Source: Geodermatophilus sp. TF02-6
Lineage (GTDB): Bacteria > Actinomycetota > Actinomycetes > Mycobacteriales > Geodermatophilaceae
DNA: 64,000 bases
Assembly (NCBI RefSeq): GCF_003319115.1
Contig: NZ_QOHF01000001.1
Location: 372,001 to 436,000, forward strand
Direction of reading: 5' to 3'
Under the pieces are notes generated by a model. That model was given only the letters and a program-made list of their open reading frames with translations, was not told the DNA's origin and made no database searches. Positions 54,117 to 63,180 of this stretch are shown piece by piece. Every line of letters starts with the position of its first letter. The stretch's first letter is position 1. A program made the translations under genes and the position numbers.

Positions 54117-54682
54117 CGCAGCTCCGCAGAGCCGGGAACCCGGTCCAGGGCGTCGGTGCGCCGCACCCGGAGCCGACCGAAGAGCAGCAGCATGATCCCG
54201 TCGGCCAGCGCCTGCACGCCGAGCAGCACCCCGAGCAGGGTGAACGTCGCCGCCCACAGGTTGAACAGCACGATCAGGCCCAGCACGATGCCCACCACGC
54301 CGCTGAGGACCAGCGCCGCCCGGGGCGCGCCCCGGTCGAAGGCCATGACCAGCCGGACGATCCCGCCGACCAGGAACAGCGACCCGGCGATCAGGGTCAG
54401 CGTCAGGGCGGCCGTACCGGGGTAGCGGAGCAACATCAGGCCCAGCACCAGCAGCACGCCGCCGCTGAGTGCGGTGGCCCAGAACCCGCCCCGGCCGATC
54501 TGGAACACCGCCGCGATGAGGGCGACCACGCCGCCGACCAGCCCCAGCCAGCCGAGGAAGAGCACCGAGACGACGGTCGCCAGCACGACGTGCGCCAGGA
54601 TGACCACGCCCGCGATCACCAGCAGGATGCCCAGGACGACGTCCCACCCGCTGCGCCGGCGTTCCAGCACCGCTCCGGTCAT
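54113..54682 (-). CDS. HdeD/DUF308 family membrane protein, block B copy
   Basis: A 189-residue membrane protein with about six helices, nearly identical to the block A copy at 21343 (15 differences by my count, seven of them in the last 16 residues). It follows the PLD-like gene on the same strand, as in block A, and its stop overlaps the start of the lipoprotein gene. The two proteins may therefore work together at the membrane surface (inference). ATG 54682 follows GGGGAG. The block A copy has a tandem repeat in its leader, this one does not. Confidence 0.88.
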   Translation of the reverse strand: MTGAVLERRRSGWDVVLGILLVIAGVVILAHVVLATVVSVLFLGWLGLVGGVVALIAAVFQIGRGGFWATALSGGVLLVLGLMLLRYPGTAALTLTLIAGSLFLVGGIVRLVMAFDRGAPRAALVLSGVVGIVLGLIVLFNLWAATFTLLGVLLGVQALADGIMLLLFGRLRVRRTDALDRVPGSAELR

Positions 54683-54812
54683 GTCCGCTCCCCTCAGCAG
54701 TGACACCACCGCCGAGGGTCCCGTACCCCCGGGAGGCGCGGCAAGACCGTGCGGAGCCGGTGATCGTTGATCCCGCCGGCGCCCTCTTCCGAGGGGTGGG
54801 GAGGAGGAGCGG

Positions 54813-54863
54813 CCCTCCTGCAGGGTCCCGCCGTGAGCTTGCGAGCGGTGGGGGGCAGGAGGG
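54813..54863 (-). terminator. Possible hairpin after the block B PLD gene
   Basis: CCCTCCTGC and GCAGGAGGG pair as a nine-base stem, but the loop is 33 bases long. It lies just downstream of the PLD-like stop (minus strand) and upstream of HdeD. It could be a weak terminator, attenuator, or chance in GC-rich DNA. Confidence 0.35.
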
Positions 54864-54868
54864 TCCTT

Positions 54869-56491
54869 TCAGAAGGCCCGCCGCAGGCGCATCCGCCAGG
54901 GGCGGCCGTCGGGGTCGTAGGCCAGGTCGTACACCGGGGTGATCAGCCACCGTGCCCAGTCGGGACCCTGCCGCGGAGGATGGGCGCGCAACCGTCCGGC
55001 CGGTCGCGGCCCGCGGCGCCCGCCGGCGTGCCAGGCGTCCAGCTCCGCGGCGGCCCGGGACAGCGCACCGGCGGCCTCGTCCGGGTCCAGCAGGTCGGCG
55101 TCGTCGCCGTCGACCCGGCCCAGGTGCTCGCGCATCAGGGCCAGCCGCAGCCCCCGCGCGAAGGTCCGCGCACCGTCGCCCAGCCCGCCGGGATCGACCG
55201 GCGCGCGGCCGTCGCGTTCCTCGTCCAGGACGGCGGCGGTCAGCTCCGAGTCGTGCGTCCAGGACCGCCGGTTGAGGTTGGCGCTGCCCACCGCGGCCCA
55301 GACGTCGTCGACGACGCAGAGCTTGGCGTGCACGTACACCGGGCGGCCGGCCTCGTTCTCCAGGTCGAACAGCTGCACCCGGTCCCCGCCGGCCGCCAGC
55401 ACCGTCGTCCAGGCCGAGTTCTGCCCGTGCAGGGAGGCCGGGGCGTCTAAGTGCCCCTCACCGTCGATGTACCGGGGGACGACGGCGATCAGCCGCAGCT
55501 CAGGAGACCGGCGCAGGGCGGCGGCGAAGATCCGGGCGACATCGTGCGACCACAGGTACTGGTCCTCGACGTAGACCAGCCGGCGGGCACGGGACAGGGC
55601 CTTGGCGTAGCCCCGGGCCACGCTGCGCTCGCCGTCCGGCGCGAACGGGTGGGCCGGGCGCCGCCGGGGATACGTGCGCAGCAGCTGCACGGTGCAGCGG
55701 CCCGCCGAAGCGGACGGGGGCGCTGCTGGAGGAAGCGGATCCGGCGTCCGGCCGATCCCGTGCAGCCGGTCCGGGATCGTGTGCCAGGGCCACCGGGTCG
55801 GCGGAGCCGGATCGGCCCACCGCTGCCGGAACACCGTCTCCACGTCGCGCACCGCCGGGCCGCGCAGCTCCAGGTGGACGTCGTGCCAGGCCGGGGTCGG
55901 GCCGTACACCTCGCGGAAGTCCCGGGCCTGCCGGTCCCCGGGGTGCGGGCTGCCATCGCGACGGGAGTGCGCCGTGTCGATTCCCCCGAGGAAGGCCACC
56001 TGACCCGTCCCGCCGTTGCTCACGACGAACTTCTGGTGGTGGCAGCCCATCGGGCGCACCCGCTGGTCGAGCAGCATGCGACCACCCGCGGCGGTCACCG
56101 CCCGCGCCAGAGAGCGGTTGGCCTCCAGGGTGTAGCCGATCACCTCGGGGTGGGAGCGCCACAGCAGCCCGCGGACCAGCGCTCCGCGGCAGGCGGCCCC
56201 GACCAGCGCGGCGGCCACCGGCGGTCCGCCGTCGTCGAGCAGCTCGTCGGGCTCGGCCCGCCAGCCGGCGAACAGGACGACGTCCCCCTCCCCTGCCCGG
56301 GCCAGGGTCGCGGCCAGCACCGGGAGGTAGCTGCGGCCGTCCACCAGGGCCCGCACCGCGTTGCCCTCCCGCCAGGCGGGCAGGCCGGCGTGCTCGTTGC
56401 CGCGCTGGTCGGCGGAGAGCAGCCACGGGTGGCCGCCGCTCAGTTCCCGCGCCCACCGCGGTTCGCGACGGCGTTTCCCGGATCTGACCAC
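54869..56491 (-). CDS. Phospholipase D-like protein, block B copy
   Basis: A 540-residue paralogue of the protein at 19568, roughly 80% identical by eye. The first HKD region (HHQKFVVSNGGTGQVAFLGG) has Asn in place of Asp; the second (HAKLCVVDDVWAAVGSAN) is intact. Both copies share the C-terminal Pro/Arg-rich region followed by ITPVYDLAYDPDGRPW. The start is GTG 56491. It is divergent from a FUSC gene and followed by HdeD and the lipoprotein. A role in phospholipid or nucleic-acid turnover under stress is possible; no substrate can be assigned. Confidence 0.85.
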   Translation of the reverse strand: MVRSGKRRREPRWARELSGGHPWLLSADQRGNEHAGLPAWREGNAVRALVDGRSYLPVLAATLARAGEGDVVLFAGWRAEPDELLDDGGPPVAAALVGAACRGALVRGLLWRSHPEVIGYTLEANRSLARAVTAAGGRMLLDQRVRPMGCHHQKFVVSNGGTGQVAFLGGIDTAHSRRDGSPHPGDRQARDFREVYGPTPAWHDVHLELRGPAVRDVETVFRQRWADPAPPTRWPWHTIPDRLHGIGRTPDPLPPAAPPSASAGRCTVQLLRTYPRRRPAHPFAPDGERSVARGYAKALSRARRLVYVEDQYLWSHDVARIFAAALRRSPELRLIAVVPRYIDGEGHLDAPASLHGQNSAWTTVLAAGGDRVQLFDLENEAGRPVYVHAKLCVVDDVWAAVGSANLNRRSWTHDSELTAAVLDEERDGRAPVDPGGLGDGARTFARGLRLALMREHLGRVDGDDADLLDPDEAAGALSRAAAELDAWHAGGRRGPRPAGRLRAHPPRQGPDWARWLITPVYDLAYDPDGRPWRMRLRRAF

Positions 56492-56567
56492 GACTCGCGA
56501 GCCACCTCTCCCTCCGCCCGGGCTCGCCGCCCGGCCCTCCCGCGGCTACCCCTGCCGACAGCGGGGT

Positions 56568-57827
56568 ATGCCGACGGCGACCGACAGGGGGTGGACCGGT
56601 CGGATGCAGAGCAGCGGAGCGGGGCGGTGGCCGGTGCTCGACCGCGGGTCGGCGCTGGCGAGGACGGCCGAGGCCGGGTGGCCGATCGTGCAGCAGACGG
56701 CGGCGGCGGCGGTGGCGTGGGTGATCGCGGTGGCCGTCGTCGACCAGGACACCCCCTTCTTCGCCCCCATCGCCGCGGTCGTCGGGCTCAACGCGACCCT
56801 GGGGCGGCGCGGCTCCAACGCGGTGCGGCTGCTGGTCGGCGTGGTCGTGGGCATCGTCGTCGGCGAGCTGGCCGTCGCGGTGGCCGGCGGCGGGCTGTGG
56901 ACGCTGACCGCGGCCACGCTCGTCGCCATGGTCGTGGCTCAGCTGGTCGACGGCGCCCGGATCGTGATGGCGCAGGCCGCGGTCGCCGCCATCCTGATCA
57001 CCGCCTTCGGGAACCCGGCCGAGGGGGTGTACCGGCTGCTCGAAGCCCTCATCGGCGGCGGCGTGGCGCTGGTGTTCAGCCAGCTGGTGTTCGCCCCGGA
57101 ACCGCTGCGGCTGCTGCGCCGCGCGGAGACGGCGGTGCTGACCGTCCTGGCCGACGGCCTCCGGCTGACCGCGGACGCGCTCGAGCACGACGACCCGGCG
57201 CCGGCCGACCAGGCCCTGACCGAGCTGCGCGGGCTGCGCGACCGGCTGGCCGACCTGAGCACGATGCGCAAGGCCAGCGACCGCATCGTGCGTCACTCGG
57301 CGACCTGGCGGTCGAGGAGGGCTCCGGTGGTCCGCGAGCGGGAGAGCGCCGACCAGCTGGACCTGCTCGCCGGCAGCTGTCTCATGCTCACCCGGACGGC
57401 GATGGCGACCAGGCCCGAGCAGCGGACCAGCCTGGGGCCCGTCGTGCGGCAGCTCTCAGAGGCGGTCGCCGCCTTGGCCGAGCAGCCCGGCGACCGCCCG
57501 GCCCGTCAGCGGGCGGCCGAACACGCGCTCGAGCTGGCCCGCTGGGTGATCCAGCACGGCGCGGCGGTCGAGGTCCAGTCACCCATGGCCGCCGCCTGTG
57601 CCGCGGTGCGGAGGGTGGCGATCGACGTGATGGTCTTCGCGGGGGTCGAACCGGCCCAGGCGCTGGGTGCGGTGGACGCCGCCGTCCGAGTCCAGGTCGC
57701 CGACCCACCGCAGGCACCCCGGATGCGCTGGCCGTGGCACCGTAGCCGTGCGGGTCGGGCCGGTTCGCAGCGCGCGGTGCCCGGCAGCTCCTCCGGCGGC
57801 AGCAGACCGGTCGAGCCGGCCGGGTAG
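56568..57827 (+). CDS. FUSC family membrane protein
   Basis: A 419-residue protein. The N-terminal half has about six hydrophobic helices (residues 40-185), with FFAPIAAVVGLNATLGRRGSNAVRLLVGVVVG typical of the fusaric-acid-resistance/YccS-like FUSC membrane domain. The C-terminal half is soluble and helical (190-370). Relatives export aromatic acids or are linked to envelope stress. The protein has one FUSC unit where many have two. ATG 56568 has only a weak ribosome binding site; ATG 56604 is an alternative. The PAP2-DAGK gene follows after 33 bases, so they likely share an operon. Confidence 0.8.
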   Translation: MPTATDRGWTGRMQSSGAGRWPVLDRGSALARTAEAGWPIVQQTAAAAVAWVIAVAVVDQDTPFFAPIAAVVGLNATLGRRGSNAVRLLVGVVVGIVVGELAVAVAGGGLWTLTAATLVAMVVAQLVDGARIVMAQAAVAAILITAFGNPAEGVYRLLEALIGGGVALVFSQLVFAPEPLRLLRRAETAVLTVLADGLRLTADALEHDDPAPADQALTELRGLRDRLADLSTMRKASDRIVRHSATWRSRRAPVVRERESADQLDLLAGSCLMLTRTAMATRPEQRTSLGPVVRQLSEAVAALAEQPGDRPARQRAAEHALELARWVIQHGAAVEVQSPMAAACAAVRRVAIDVMVFAGVEPAQALGAVDAAVRVQVADPPQAPRMRWPWHRSRAGRAGSQRAVPGSSSGGSRPVEPAG

Positions 57828-57860
57828 TCCACGGAGATCGGCGAGTCTGGAGGAGTCCGA

Positions 57861-59393
57861 ATGACGCGGTCGTACCGGCGATGGGCGCAGCTGCTCACCC
57901 CGTCTCCGGAGCGCCAGCTGCTCCGGGCACTGCGGCGGTGGGACAGGGCGGTGTACCGGCGCACCGCCGCGGTCGGGACGCCCGCCTTCGACGTCGTCCT
58001 GCCCGCGGTCTCGCGGGCGGCGGACCGGTCCCTGCTGTGGCTGGGGATCAGCGGGGCGCTGGTCGCCTCGCGGCGGAGGAGCGCACACCGGGCCGCGCGA
58101 CGGGGCCTGGCCGCCCTCGCCGTCACGAGTGCGCTCGCCAACTCGTGGGCCAAACAGGCCCTCCCACGCCGCAGGCCGCCCCGGATCGGAATCCCGGTCG
58201 GACGCCGCACCGGGCGCCGACCGTCCTCAGGGAGCTTCCCGTCGGGACATGCGGCGTCCGCTGCCGCGTTCGCCGGAGCCGTCGGCCTGGCCAAGCCGGC
58301 GCTCGCCGCACCGCTGGTCGGGCTGGCCGGAGCCGTCGCCTACTCGCGCGTCTACACCGGGGCCAACCACCCCAGCGACGTCCTGGCCGGAACCGCACTC
58401 GGCGTCACGGTCGCCGCGGCCACGCTCCGGCTGGCCCCGATGCGCACGCCCAGCCCCGTGCGAGCCGTCGAGCCCAGGTCCGATCCCCAGCCACCGCGAC
58501 CGCACGGGGAGGGGGTGGTCGCCGTCGTCAACCCCGCGTCCGGCGGCGGGCGAGGTGCGCAGCTGGCGGAGGACGTACGGCGGCTCCTGCCCCGAGCGGA
58601 GGTGGTGACGCTCCAGCCCGGCGACGACCTGGTGCAGGTGCTGCGGCGAGCTGCCGACCGGGCGGAGGTGCTCGCCGTCGGGGGCGGGGACGGATCGGTC
58701 AACGCGGCTGCCGGGGTGGCGATCGAGGCCGGCCTGCCGCTGCTGGTGCTCCCCGGCGGCACCTTCAACCACTTCGCCGCGGACCTGGGTGTGGCCGGTG
58801 CGGCAGACGCCGCCGAGGCGGTGACCTCGGGCAGCGCGATCCGTGCCGACGTCGGGACCATCACCGATGCCGACACCGGAGCGGAGCGGTTGTTCCTCAA
58901 CACCGCCAGCCTCGGAGCCTATCCGCACTTCGTCGCCGCCCGGGAACGGTGGGAGTCGCGGCTGGGCAAGCGCCTGGCGGCGGCGCTGGCCATCGTCACA
59001 GTGCTGCGGTCGGAGCGGCCCCTGCCCGCGGTCGTCAACGGCCGCGAACACCTGATGGCGATGCTGTTCATCGGCAACGGGCGCTACCAGCCCCACGGGT
59101 TCGCCCCCGGCTGGCGACCCCGCCTCGACGACGGACTCCTCGACGTCCGGCTCGTGGACACCGGCCGCCGCTTCGCGGCGGTGCGACTGCTGCTGTCGTT
59201 GGCTGCCGGACGGCTCGGCCGCAGCCATCTCTACGCCGAGGCCGGATCAGCCGGCCTGGCCATCTCCCTTCCGGACGGCCCCACCACGCTGGCCTGGGAC
59301 GGCGAGATCGGCCCCGGCTCCGCCGACCTGCGCTTCGGGATCACCCGCTGGGCGTTGACCGTCTACCGCCCCGGCGTCCGCACCTTCCCCTGA
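57861..59393 (+). CDS. Fused PAP2 phosphatase and diacylglycerol kinase-like protein
   Basis: A 510-residue two-domain protein. Residues of about 20-195 are a PAP2 lipid phosphatase: KQALPRRRPP (98 on), PSGH (127-130) and SRVYTGANHPSD (162-173), among four or five helices. Residues of about 215-505 are a diacylglycerol/sphingosine kinase-type domain (VVNPASGGGRG, GGGDGSVNAA 274 on, LPGGTFNHFA). The pair could interconvert phosphatidate-type lipids and their dephosphorylated forms. The arrangement is known in actinobacteria. GGAGGAG precedes ATG 57861. It follows FUSC and precedes the YetF-like gene by 87 bases. Confidence 0.9.
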   Translation: MTRSYRRWAQLLTPSPERQLLRALRRWDRAVYRRTAAVGTPAFDVVLPAVSRAADRSLLWLGISGALVASRRRSAHRAARRGLAALAVTSALANSWAKQALPRRRPPRIGIPVGRRTGRRPSSGSFPSGHAASAAAFAGAVGLAKPALAAPLVGLAGAVAYSRVYTGANHPSDVLAGTALGVTVAAATLRLAPMRTPSPVRAVEPRSDPQPPRPHGEGVVAVVNPASGGGRGAQLAEDVRRLLPRAEVVTLQPGDDLVQVLRRAADRAEVLAVGGGDGSVNAAAGVAIEAGLPLLVLPGGTFNHFAADLGVAGAADAAEAVTSGSAIRADVGTITDADTGAERLFLNTASLGAYPHFVAARERWESRLGKRLAAALAIVTVLRSERPLPAVVNGREHLMAMLFIGNGRYQPHGFAPGWRPRLDDGLLDVRLVDTGRRFAAVRLLLSLAAGRLGRSHLYAEAGSAGLAISLPDGPTTLAWDGEIGPGSADLRFGITRWALTVYRPGVRTFP

Positions 59394-59480
59394 CCTCCGG
59401 CCGATCGGTGGCGAGCAAGCCGGCCCTCACCGTTGCCGGAGGATGCGGTGCGGTGGTCCCCGCGGGTAGAGGAGTTCGGC

Positions 59481-60044
59481 ATGTGGCACGACGTGTTCGC
59501 CCAGCAGGTCCCGCTGCTGGAGAAGGCCCTGAGAACCGCGCTCGTCTACGTGGTGATCTGGGCGCTCCTGCGGGTGTCCGGCAAGCGGGGGCTGGCCTCG
59601 ACGAACACCCTGGACCTCATCGTGGCGTTCCTGCTGGCCAGCGCCGTGGAGAACGCGATGCAGACCAACGACGACGACAGCGTGACCGGTGCCGTGGTCA
59701 GCGCGGTCACCCTCATCGCCCTCAACAACGGGCTGCTGCGCCTGACGAACGCCAGCCCGAGGGCAGCGCGGATCCTCCAGGGCAGACCGACGACGGTGGT
59801 CGAGGACGGTCACGTCGACGAGCGCGGCCTGAAGAGACTCGGGATGCGGCCCAACGAGCTGGACCACGTCGTCCGCAGCCAGAACGGTGACGACATCAGC
59901 GAGATCGCCCACGGCGAGCTGACCCCGAGCGGCCAGTTCGTCCTGACCCTCAAGGACAGCGAGCAGTCGGCGACGAAGGCCGACGTGGCCGCCCTGGCCG
60001 GGCAGCTCCGGCACATCGAGCAGCTCGTGGCCGCGCGACGCTGA
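59481..60044 (+). CDS. DUF421/YetF-like membrane protein, block B copy
   Basis: A 187-residue paralogue of the protein at 18871 with the same three N-terminal helices and soluble YetF domain. It differs by a one-residue insertion in the acidic loop (NDDDS against DDDS) and scattered changes. GAGGAG precedes ATG 59481, the same relative position as in block A, and the upstream 40 bases are also similar. It is transcribed away from the PLD gene, as in block A, with FUSC and PAP2-DAGK between. Its molecular role is not established. Confidence 0.85.
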   Translation: MWHDVFAQQVPLLEKALRTALVYVVIWALLRVSGKRGLASTNTLDLIVAFLLASAVENAMQTNDDDSVTGAVVSAVTLIALNNGLLRLTNASPRAARILQGRPTTVVEDGHVDERGLKRLGMRPNELDHVVRSQNGDDISEIAHGELTPSGQFVLTLKDSEQSATKADVAALAGQLRHIEQLVAARR

Positions 60045-60287
60045 CGTCGACCAGGAGTGGCTGCCGCCGTGCACGTCGCACTCCCCGGGGACCGCTCAGC
60101 TGCCGCCCACGGGCGGCCGGGGGGTCGGGCCAGCCGAGGCAGCGCTGGGCGCGAGAGGCGATGATGCCGAGGTGTTCTCCCGCATCCGCCGGCCGTGGCC
60201 GGCCGTGGCCGGGTCGGCGCTGCCGACCGCCGCCGCGGTGGACCCGACTCGGCGCACGTGGCGGCTGGACCGCGGCGCCGAGGCCCG

Positions 60288-62060
60288 ATGAGCACCGAGG
60301 CAGGCACCGGCATCCCGACTCGCCGCGGTGCGACAGCCGCGCGGGCCGGGAGCACCGCCGGTGCACCACCGGAGGACCGGGGTGGCGGCCTGCTCGACCG
60401 GCCGGGCCGTCGCTGGCTGCGGCTGGACCCCGGCGGACTGCTGCTGGGCACGCTGTTCGCCGTCATGGCCATGACGCCGTCGCTGCTGCCCCGCAACTGG
60501 CTGTTCCAGGGCGTGGTCTCGGGCATCTCCGCGGCCGCGGGCTACGGCGTCGGGGTGCTGCTCGCCTGGCTGCTGCGGCGCTCGGCCCGGGTGCGGCGCC
60601 TGGCGAGCTGGATCCGGGATCGCCTTCCCCGGCAGGCGGCCGGCTGGGCCTGGGCGGTGCTGCTGGTGGCGGTCCCGGTGGCCCTGGTGGCCATGCTGCT
60701 GGTGTCGGCGGAGTGGCAGCGCGAGATCGCCACCCTGGTGGGGATGTCCCGCACCACCACGACGGGGTGGCTGCGCGCCGGCCCGACGCTGGTCGTCGTC
60801 GCCGCCCTGCTCCTCGCGCTGACCCGCGGCGTGCGCAACCTGTACCGGCTCGTGGTGCGGCTCCTGGGTCGCTGGCGGCGGTTGCCGCGGCGGCTGGCGA
60901 AGGTCGTGGGTGCGGTCGCGGTCGCGGTCCTGCTCGTCACGGTCGTGAACGACGTGCTGCTGCGGCAGGCGTTGTCCGCGGTCGATTCCGCGTTCCGCGC
61001 CAGCAACCACACGACCTTCTCCGGCGACGAGCAGCCGCAGAGCGCGGCCCGCTCCGGCTCGCCCGCCTCGCTCGTCCCCTGGACCACCCTGGGCCGGGAG
61101 GGACGCCGGTTCGTCGCCGGCGGGCCGTCGCCGGAGCAGCTGACCGCGGCCACCGGGGCAGCCGCGCCGGACCCCATCCGGGCATACGTCGGCCTGAACA
61201 GCGCACCGACGCCGCAGGAGCGGGTCGACCTGGCCGTGGCCGAGCTGGAGCGCACCGGGGCCTTCGACCGGTCGGTGGTCCTGGTGGTGACCTCCACGGG
61301 CAGCGGCTGGGTCAACGACACGGCGCCGAGCACGCTGGAGCTGATGTACGGCGGCGACACCGCCGTGGTCTCCACCCAGTACTCCTACCTGCCCAGCTGG
61401 CTGTCCTTCCTCGTCGACCGGAGCCGCGCCGAGCAGGCCGGCCGGCTGCTCTTCGACGCCGTGCACGCCCGGGTCGAGCAGCTCCCCGAAGCCGACCGCC
61501 CCCGGCTGCTCGTGTACGGCGAGAGCCTCGGCTCGCAGGGCTCGGAGGCGGCCTTCACCTCGCTGGTCGACATCCGGGCCCAGGCAGACGGCGTCCTGTG
61601 GGTGGGGCCACCGAACTCGAACGAGGTGTGGAGCTCGCTGGTGGAGCGGCGCGATCCGGGGACCCGGGAGGTCGAACCGGTCTACGCCGACGGCCTCGTC
61701 GTCCGCTTCGCCGGCGACGAACCCGACCTGGCCCGGCCACCCACCGAGTGGCTCCGGCCGCGCGCCCTCTACCTGCAGCACCCGTCGGACCCCGTCGTGT
61801 GGTGGTCACCGAGCCTGCTGGCCCGCCGTCCGGACTGGCTGGTCGAACCCCGTGGCGAGGACGTCTCCCCCGCCATGAGCTGGTACCCGATCGTCACCTT
61901 CTGGCAGGTCACCGCCGACCTGACCCACGCCCAGTCGGTGCCCGACGGCCACGGGCACAACTACGACGACCTCATCCCCGACGCGTGGGCCGCCGTCGCC
62001 GCCCCGGACGGCTGGACCGACGCCGACACCGTCCGCATCTCCTCCATCCTCGACCCGTGA
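60288..62060 (+). CDS. Large membrane-anchored alpha/beta hydrolase
   Basis: A 590-residue protein of the two-part PF15420/PF10081 type. The N-terminal half has about five hydrophobic helices (residues 45-215; GGLLLGTLFAVMAMTPSLLPRNW is characteristic, here split for length: MAMTPSLLPRNW). The C-terminal half is an alpha/beta hydrolase with nucleophile Ser413 in GESLGS and a late GHNYDD carrying a probable catalytic His. Substrates of this family are unknown; esters or envelope lipids are plausible. ATG 60288 has no strong ribosome binding site. The 240 bases upstream hold no gene. Confidence 0.82.
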   Translation: MSTEAGTGIPTRRGATAARAGSTAGAPPEDRGGGLLDRPGRRWLRLDPGGLLLGTLFAVMAMTPSLLPRNWLFQGVVSGISAAAGYGVGVLLAWLLRRSARVRRLASWIRDRLPRQAAGWAWAVLLVAVPVALVAMLLVSAEWQREIATLVGMSRTTTTGWLRAGPTLVVVAALLLALTRGVRNLYRLVVRLLGRWRRLPRRLAKVVGAVAVAVLLVTVVNDVLLRQALSAVDSAFRASNHTTFSGDEQPQSAARSGSPASLVPWTTLGREGRRFVAGGPSPEQLTAATGAAAPDPIRAYVGLNSAPTPQERVDLAVAELERTGAFDRSVVLVVTSTGSGWVNDTAPSTLELMYGGDTAVVSTQYSYLPSWLSFLVDRSRAEQAGRLLFDAVHARVEQLPEADRPRLLVYGESLGSQGSEAAFTSLVDIRAQADGVLWVGPPNSNEVWSSLVERRDPGTREVEPVYADGLVVRFAGDEPDLARPPTEWLRPRALYLQHPSDPVVWWSPSLLARRPDWLVEPRGEDVSPAMSWYPIVTFWQVTADLTHAQSVPDGHGHNYDDLIPDAWAAVAAPDGWTDADTVRISSILDP

Positions 62061-62133
62061 CCGAGCTCGCGAGGTCACGCAGAGGCACAGCACCGCCGGG
62101 CACGGAGCCGACGAGCGCCGGCGAGGAGGCGAC

Positions 62134-62835
62134 GTGACCCGGCAGATCCGTCTTCGCCGATGGCTGCCGGTGGTCGGGACGTCGGCCGGGCTGCTGGCGT
62201 GGAGCAACCTCGTCGTCCCCGCCCTGTCCCTGACTCCCGGCGTGCGCACCGGGGCCAACCTGGCCGCCGCCGTCGCTCTGGTGGCCGCCGCGCGCGCCGG
62301 CGGGCTGTCCTGGACCGAGCTGGGCCTCGGCCGGCGCACGTGGCGCGCGGGGATCCGGTGGGGCGGCGCGGCCCTGGCGGCGATCACCGCCGGCTACGGC
62401 GTGCTGCTGGCCGTCCCTGCCCTGCGGCCCCTGCTGGTCGACCCCCGGGTCGAGGGGACGGCGGCCGGGCAGCTGGCGGTGCGCGCCCTCCTCCTGATCC
62501 CGCTGGGCACCGTGGTTCCCGAGGAGGTCGCCTTCCGCGGCGTCCTCCTCGCCCTGACGTCGCGGCTGCTCGCACCCGGGCGTGCGTTGGCCCTCACCTC
62601 CGCGGTCTTCGGCCTGTGGCATCTCGCGTCGGCGCGGCTGCCTCCCGTGGCCGAGGGCTTTCCCCTGCTCGGCATCGCGTCGGTGGCCGCGGTCGTCGCC
62701 GTGACCGCGGCCGGCGGGTGGGTGTTCGGCTGGCTGCGGCAGCGCAGCGGCAGCCTGCTCGCGCCCATCGGAGCGCACCTGGGCAGCAACGGCCTGGGCC
62801 TGCTCGCCGCCTGGGTCGCGACCGGCCGCGCCTGA
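62134..62835 (+). CDS. CPBP family intramembrane metalloprotease
   Basis: A 233-residue membrane protein with about seven helices and the CPBP/Abi motifs: Glu130-Glu131 and Arg135 in EEVAFRG, His163 in FGLWHL, and a last motif GAHLGSN. Members cleave prenylated or membrane proteins, or act as scaffold-like immunity proteins. GTG 62134 follows GGAGG. It is 73 bases after the alpha/beta hydrolase on the same strand. A decayed copy of its 3' end lies at 47765. Confidence 0.88.
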   Translation: MTRQIRLRRWLPVVGTSAGLLAWSNLVVPALSLTPGVRTGANLAAAVALVAAARAGGLSWTELGLGRRTWRAGIRWGGAALAAITAGYGVLLAVPALRPLLVDPRVEGTAAGQLAVRALLLIPLGTVVPEEVAFRGVLLALTSRLLAPGRALALTSAVFGLWHLASARLPPVAEGFPLLGIASVAAVVAVTAAGGWVFGWLRQRSGSLLAPIGAHLGSNGLGLLAAWVATGRA

Positions 62836-62881
62836 CCCGGGTCGTCCACGCGTCGCCGGGTGGTGCACGGCAGGCGGTGCC

Positions 62882-62955
62882 ACAGCACACCGGCCCGTCC
62901 GGCCTGTCGCTGAACACCGTCTCGCCCGCCGGGACGGTGATCGCCGGGCCACGCC
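62882..62955 (-). pseudogene. Second remnant of the lipoprotein gene
   Basis: About 70 bases match the middle of the lipoprotein gene (53736-53800), with the same strand relation. Shared pieces include CACCGGCCCGTC and TGAACACCGTCT, with small insertions that break the frame. In the intact gene this part encodes ITIPAGQTVFTDGPDGPVL. Confidence 0.65.
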
Positions 62956-63002
62956 CGCCCGGCTTCGTCGGCGCGGGTAGACAGAGCGGACCGGCGGACA
63001 GG

Positions 63003-63050
63003 TCAGGTGCCCGTCTGAGCAGCCTCGACCAACGTGCGCCTGGGGTTGGG
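63003..63050 (-). pseudogene. Remnant of the 3' end of an mscS gene
   Basis: The minus strand ends TLVEAAQTGT and a stop, against TLVEAAQTDG and a stop in mscS at 13606. A run of 26 bases (63011-63036) is identical to 14433-14458. Upstream of this the similarity fades. It is a tiny piece, but the exact identity, frame and stop position speak against chance. Confidence 0.65.
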
Positions 63051-63128
63051 TAGGGGGCCTCCGCCCGACGGCATCATCCGCCCCCGTCTCTCCGGACTGC
63101 CCACCACGACGCCGCGGCACCATCGGGT

Positions 63129-63154
63129 GTAGCACGAGAGCTGAATCGTGCTAC
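63129..63154. promoter_or_regulatory. Operator palindrome of the toxin-antitoxin pair
   Basis: GTAGCACGA and TCGTGCTAC form a perfect nine-base inverted repeat across eight bases, 27 bases before the antitoxin start. This is the position where Phd/YefM-type antitoxins bind to repress their own operon. Confidence 0.75.
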
Positions 63155-63180
63155 GGTGGCGGCGGCGAAGGGGGCCGGTA

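Larger units (their letters stand above)
62836..63128. other. Gap made of gene remnants
   Basis: No intact gene here. Two minus-strand remnants can be recognised: a piece of the lipoprotein gene (62882-62955) and the last codons of an mscS gene (63003-63050). From 63051 to 63128 nothing is recognisable. Confidence 0.5.

Noticed and set aside
54720-54780. SigB-like promoter before the block B hdeD gene
   Set aside because: Only a GGGTAC-like hexamer is present and no convincing -35 partner at the right distance.
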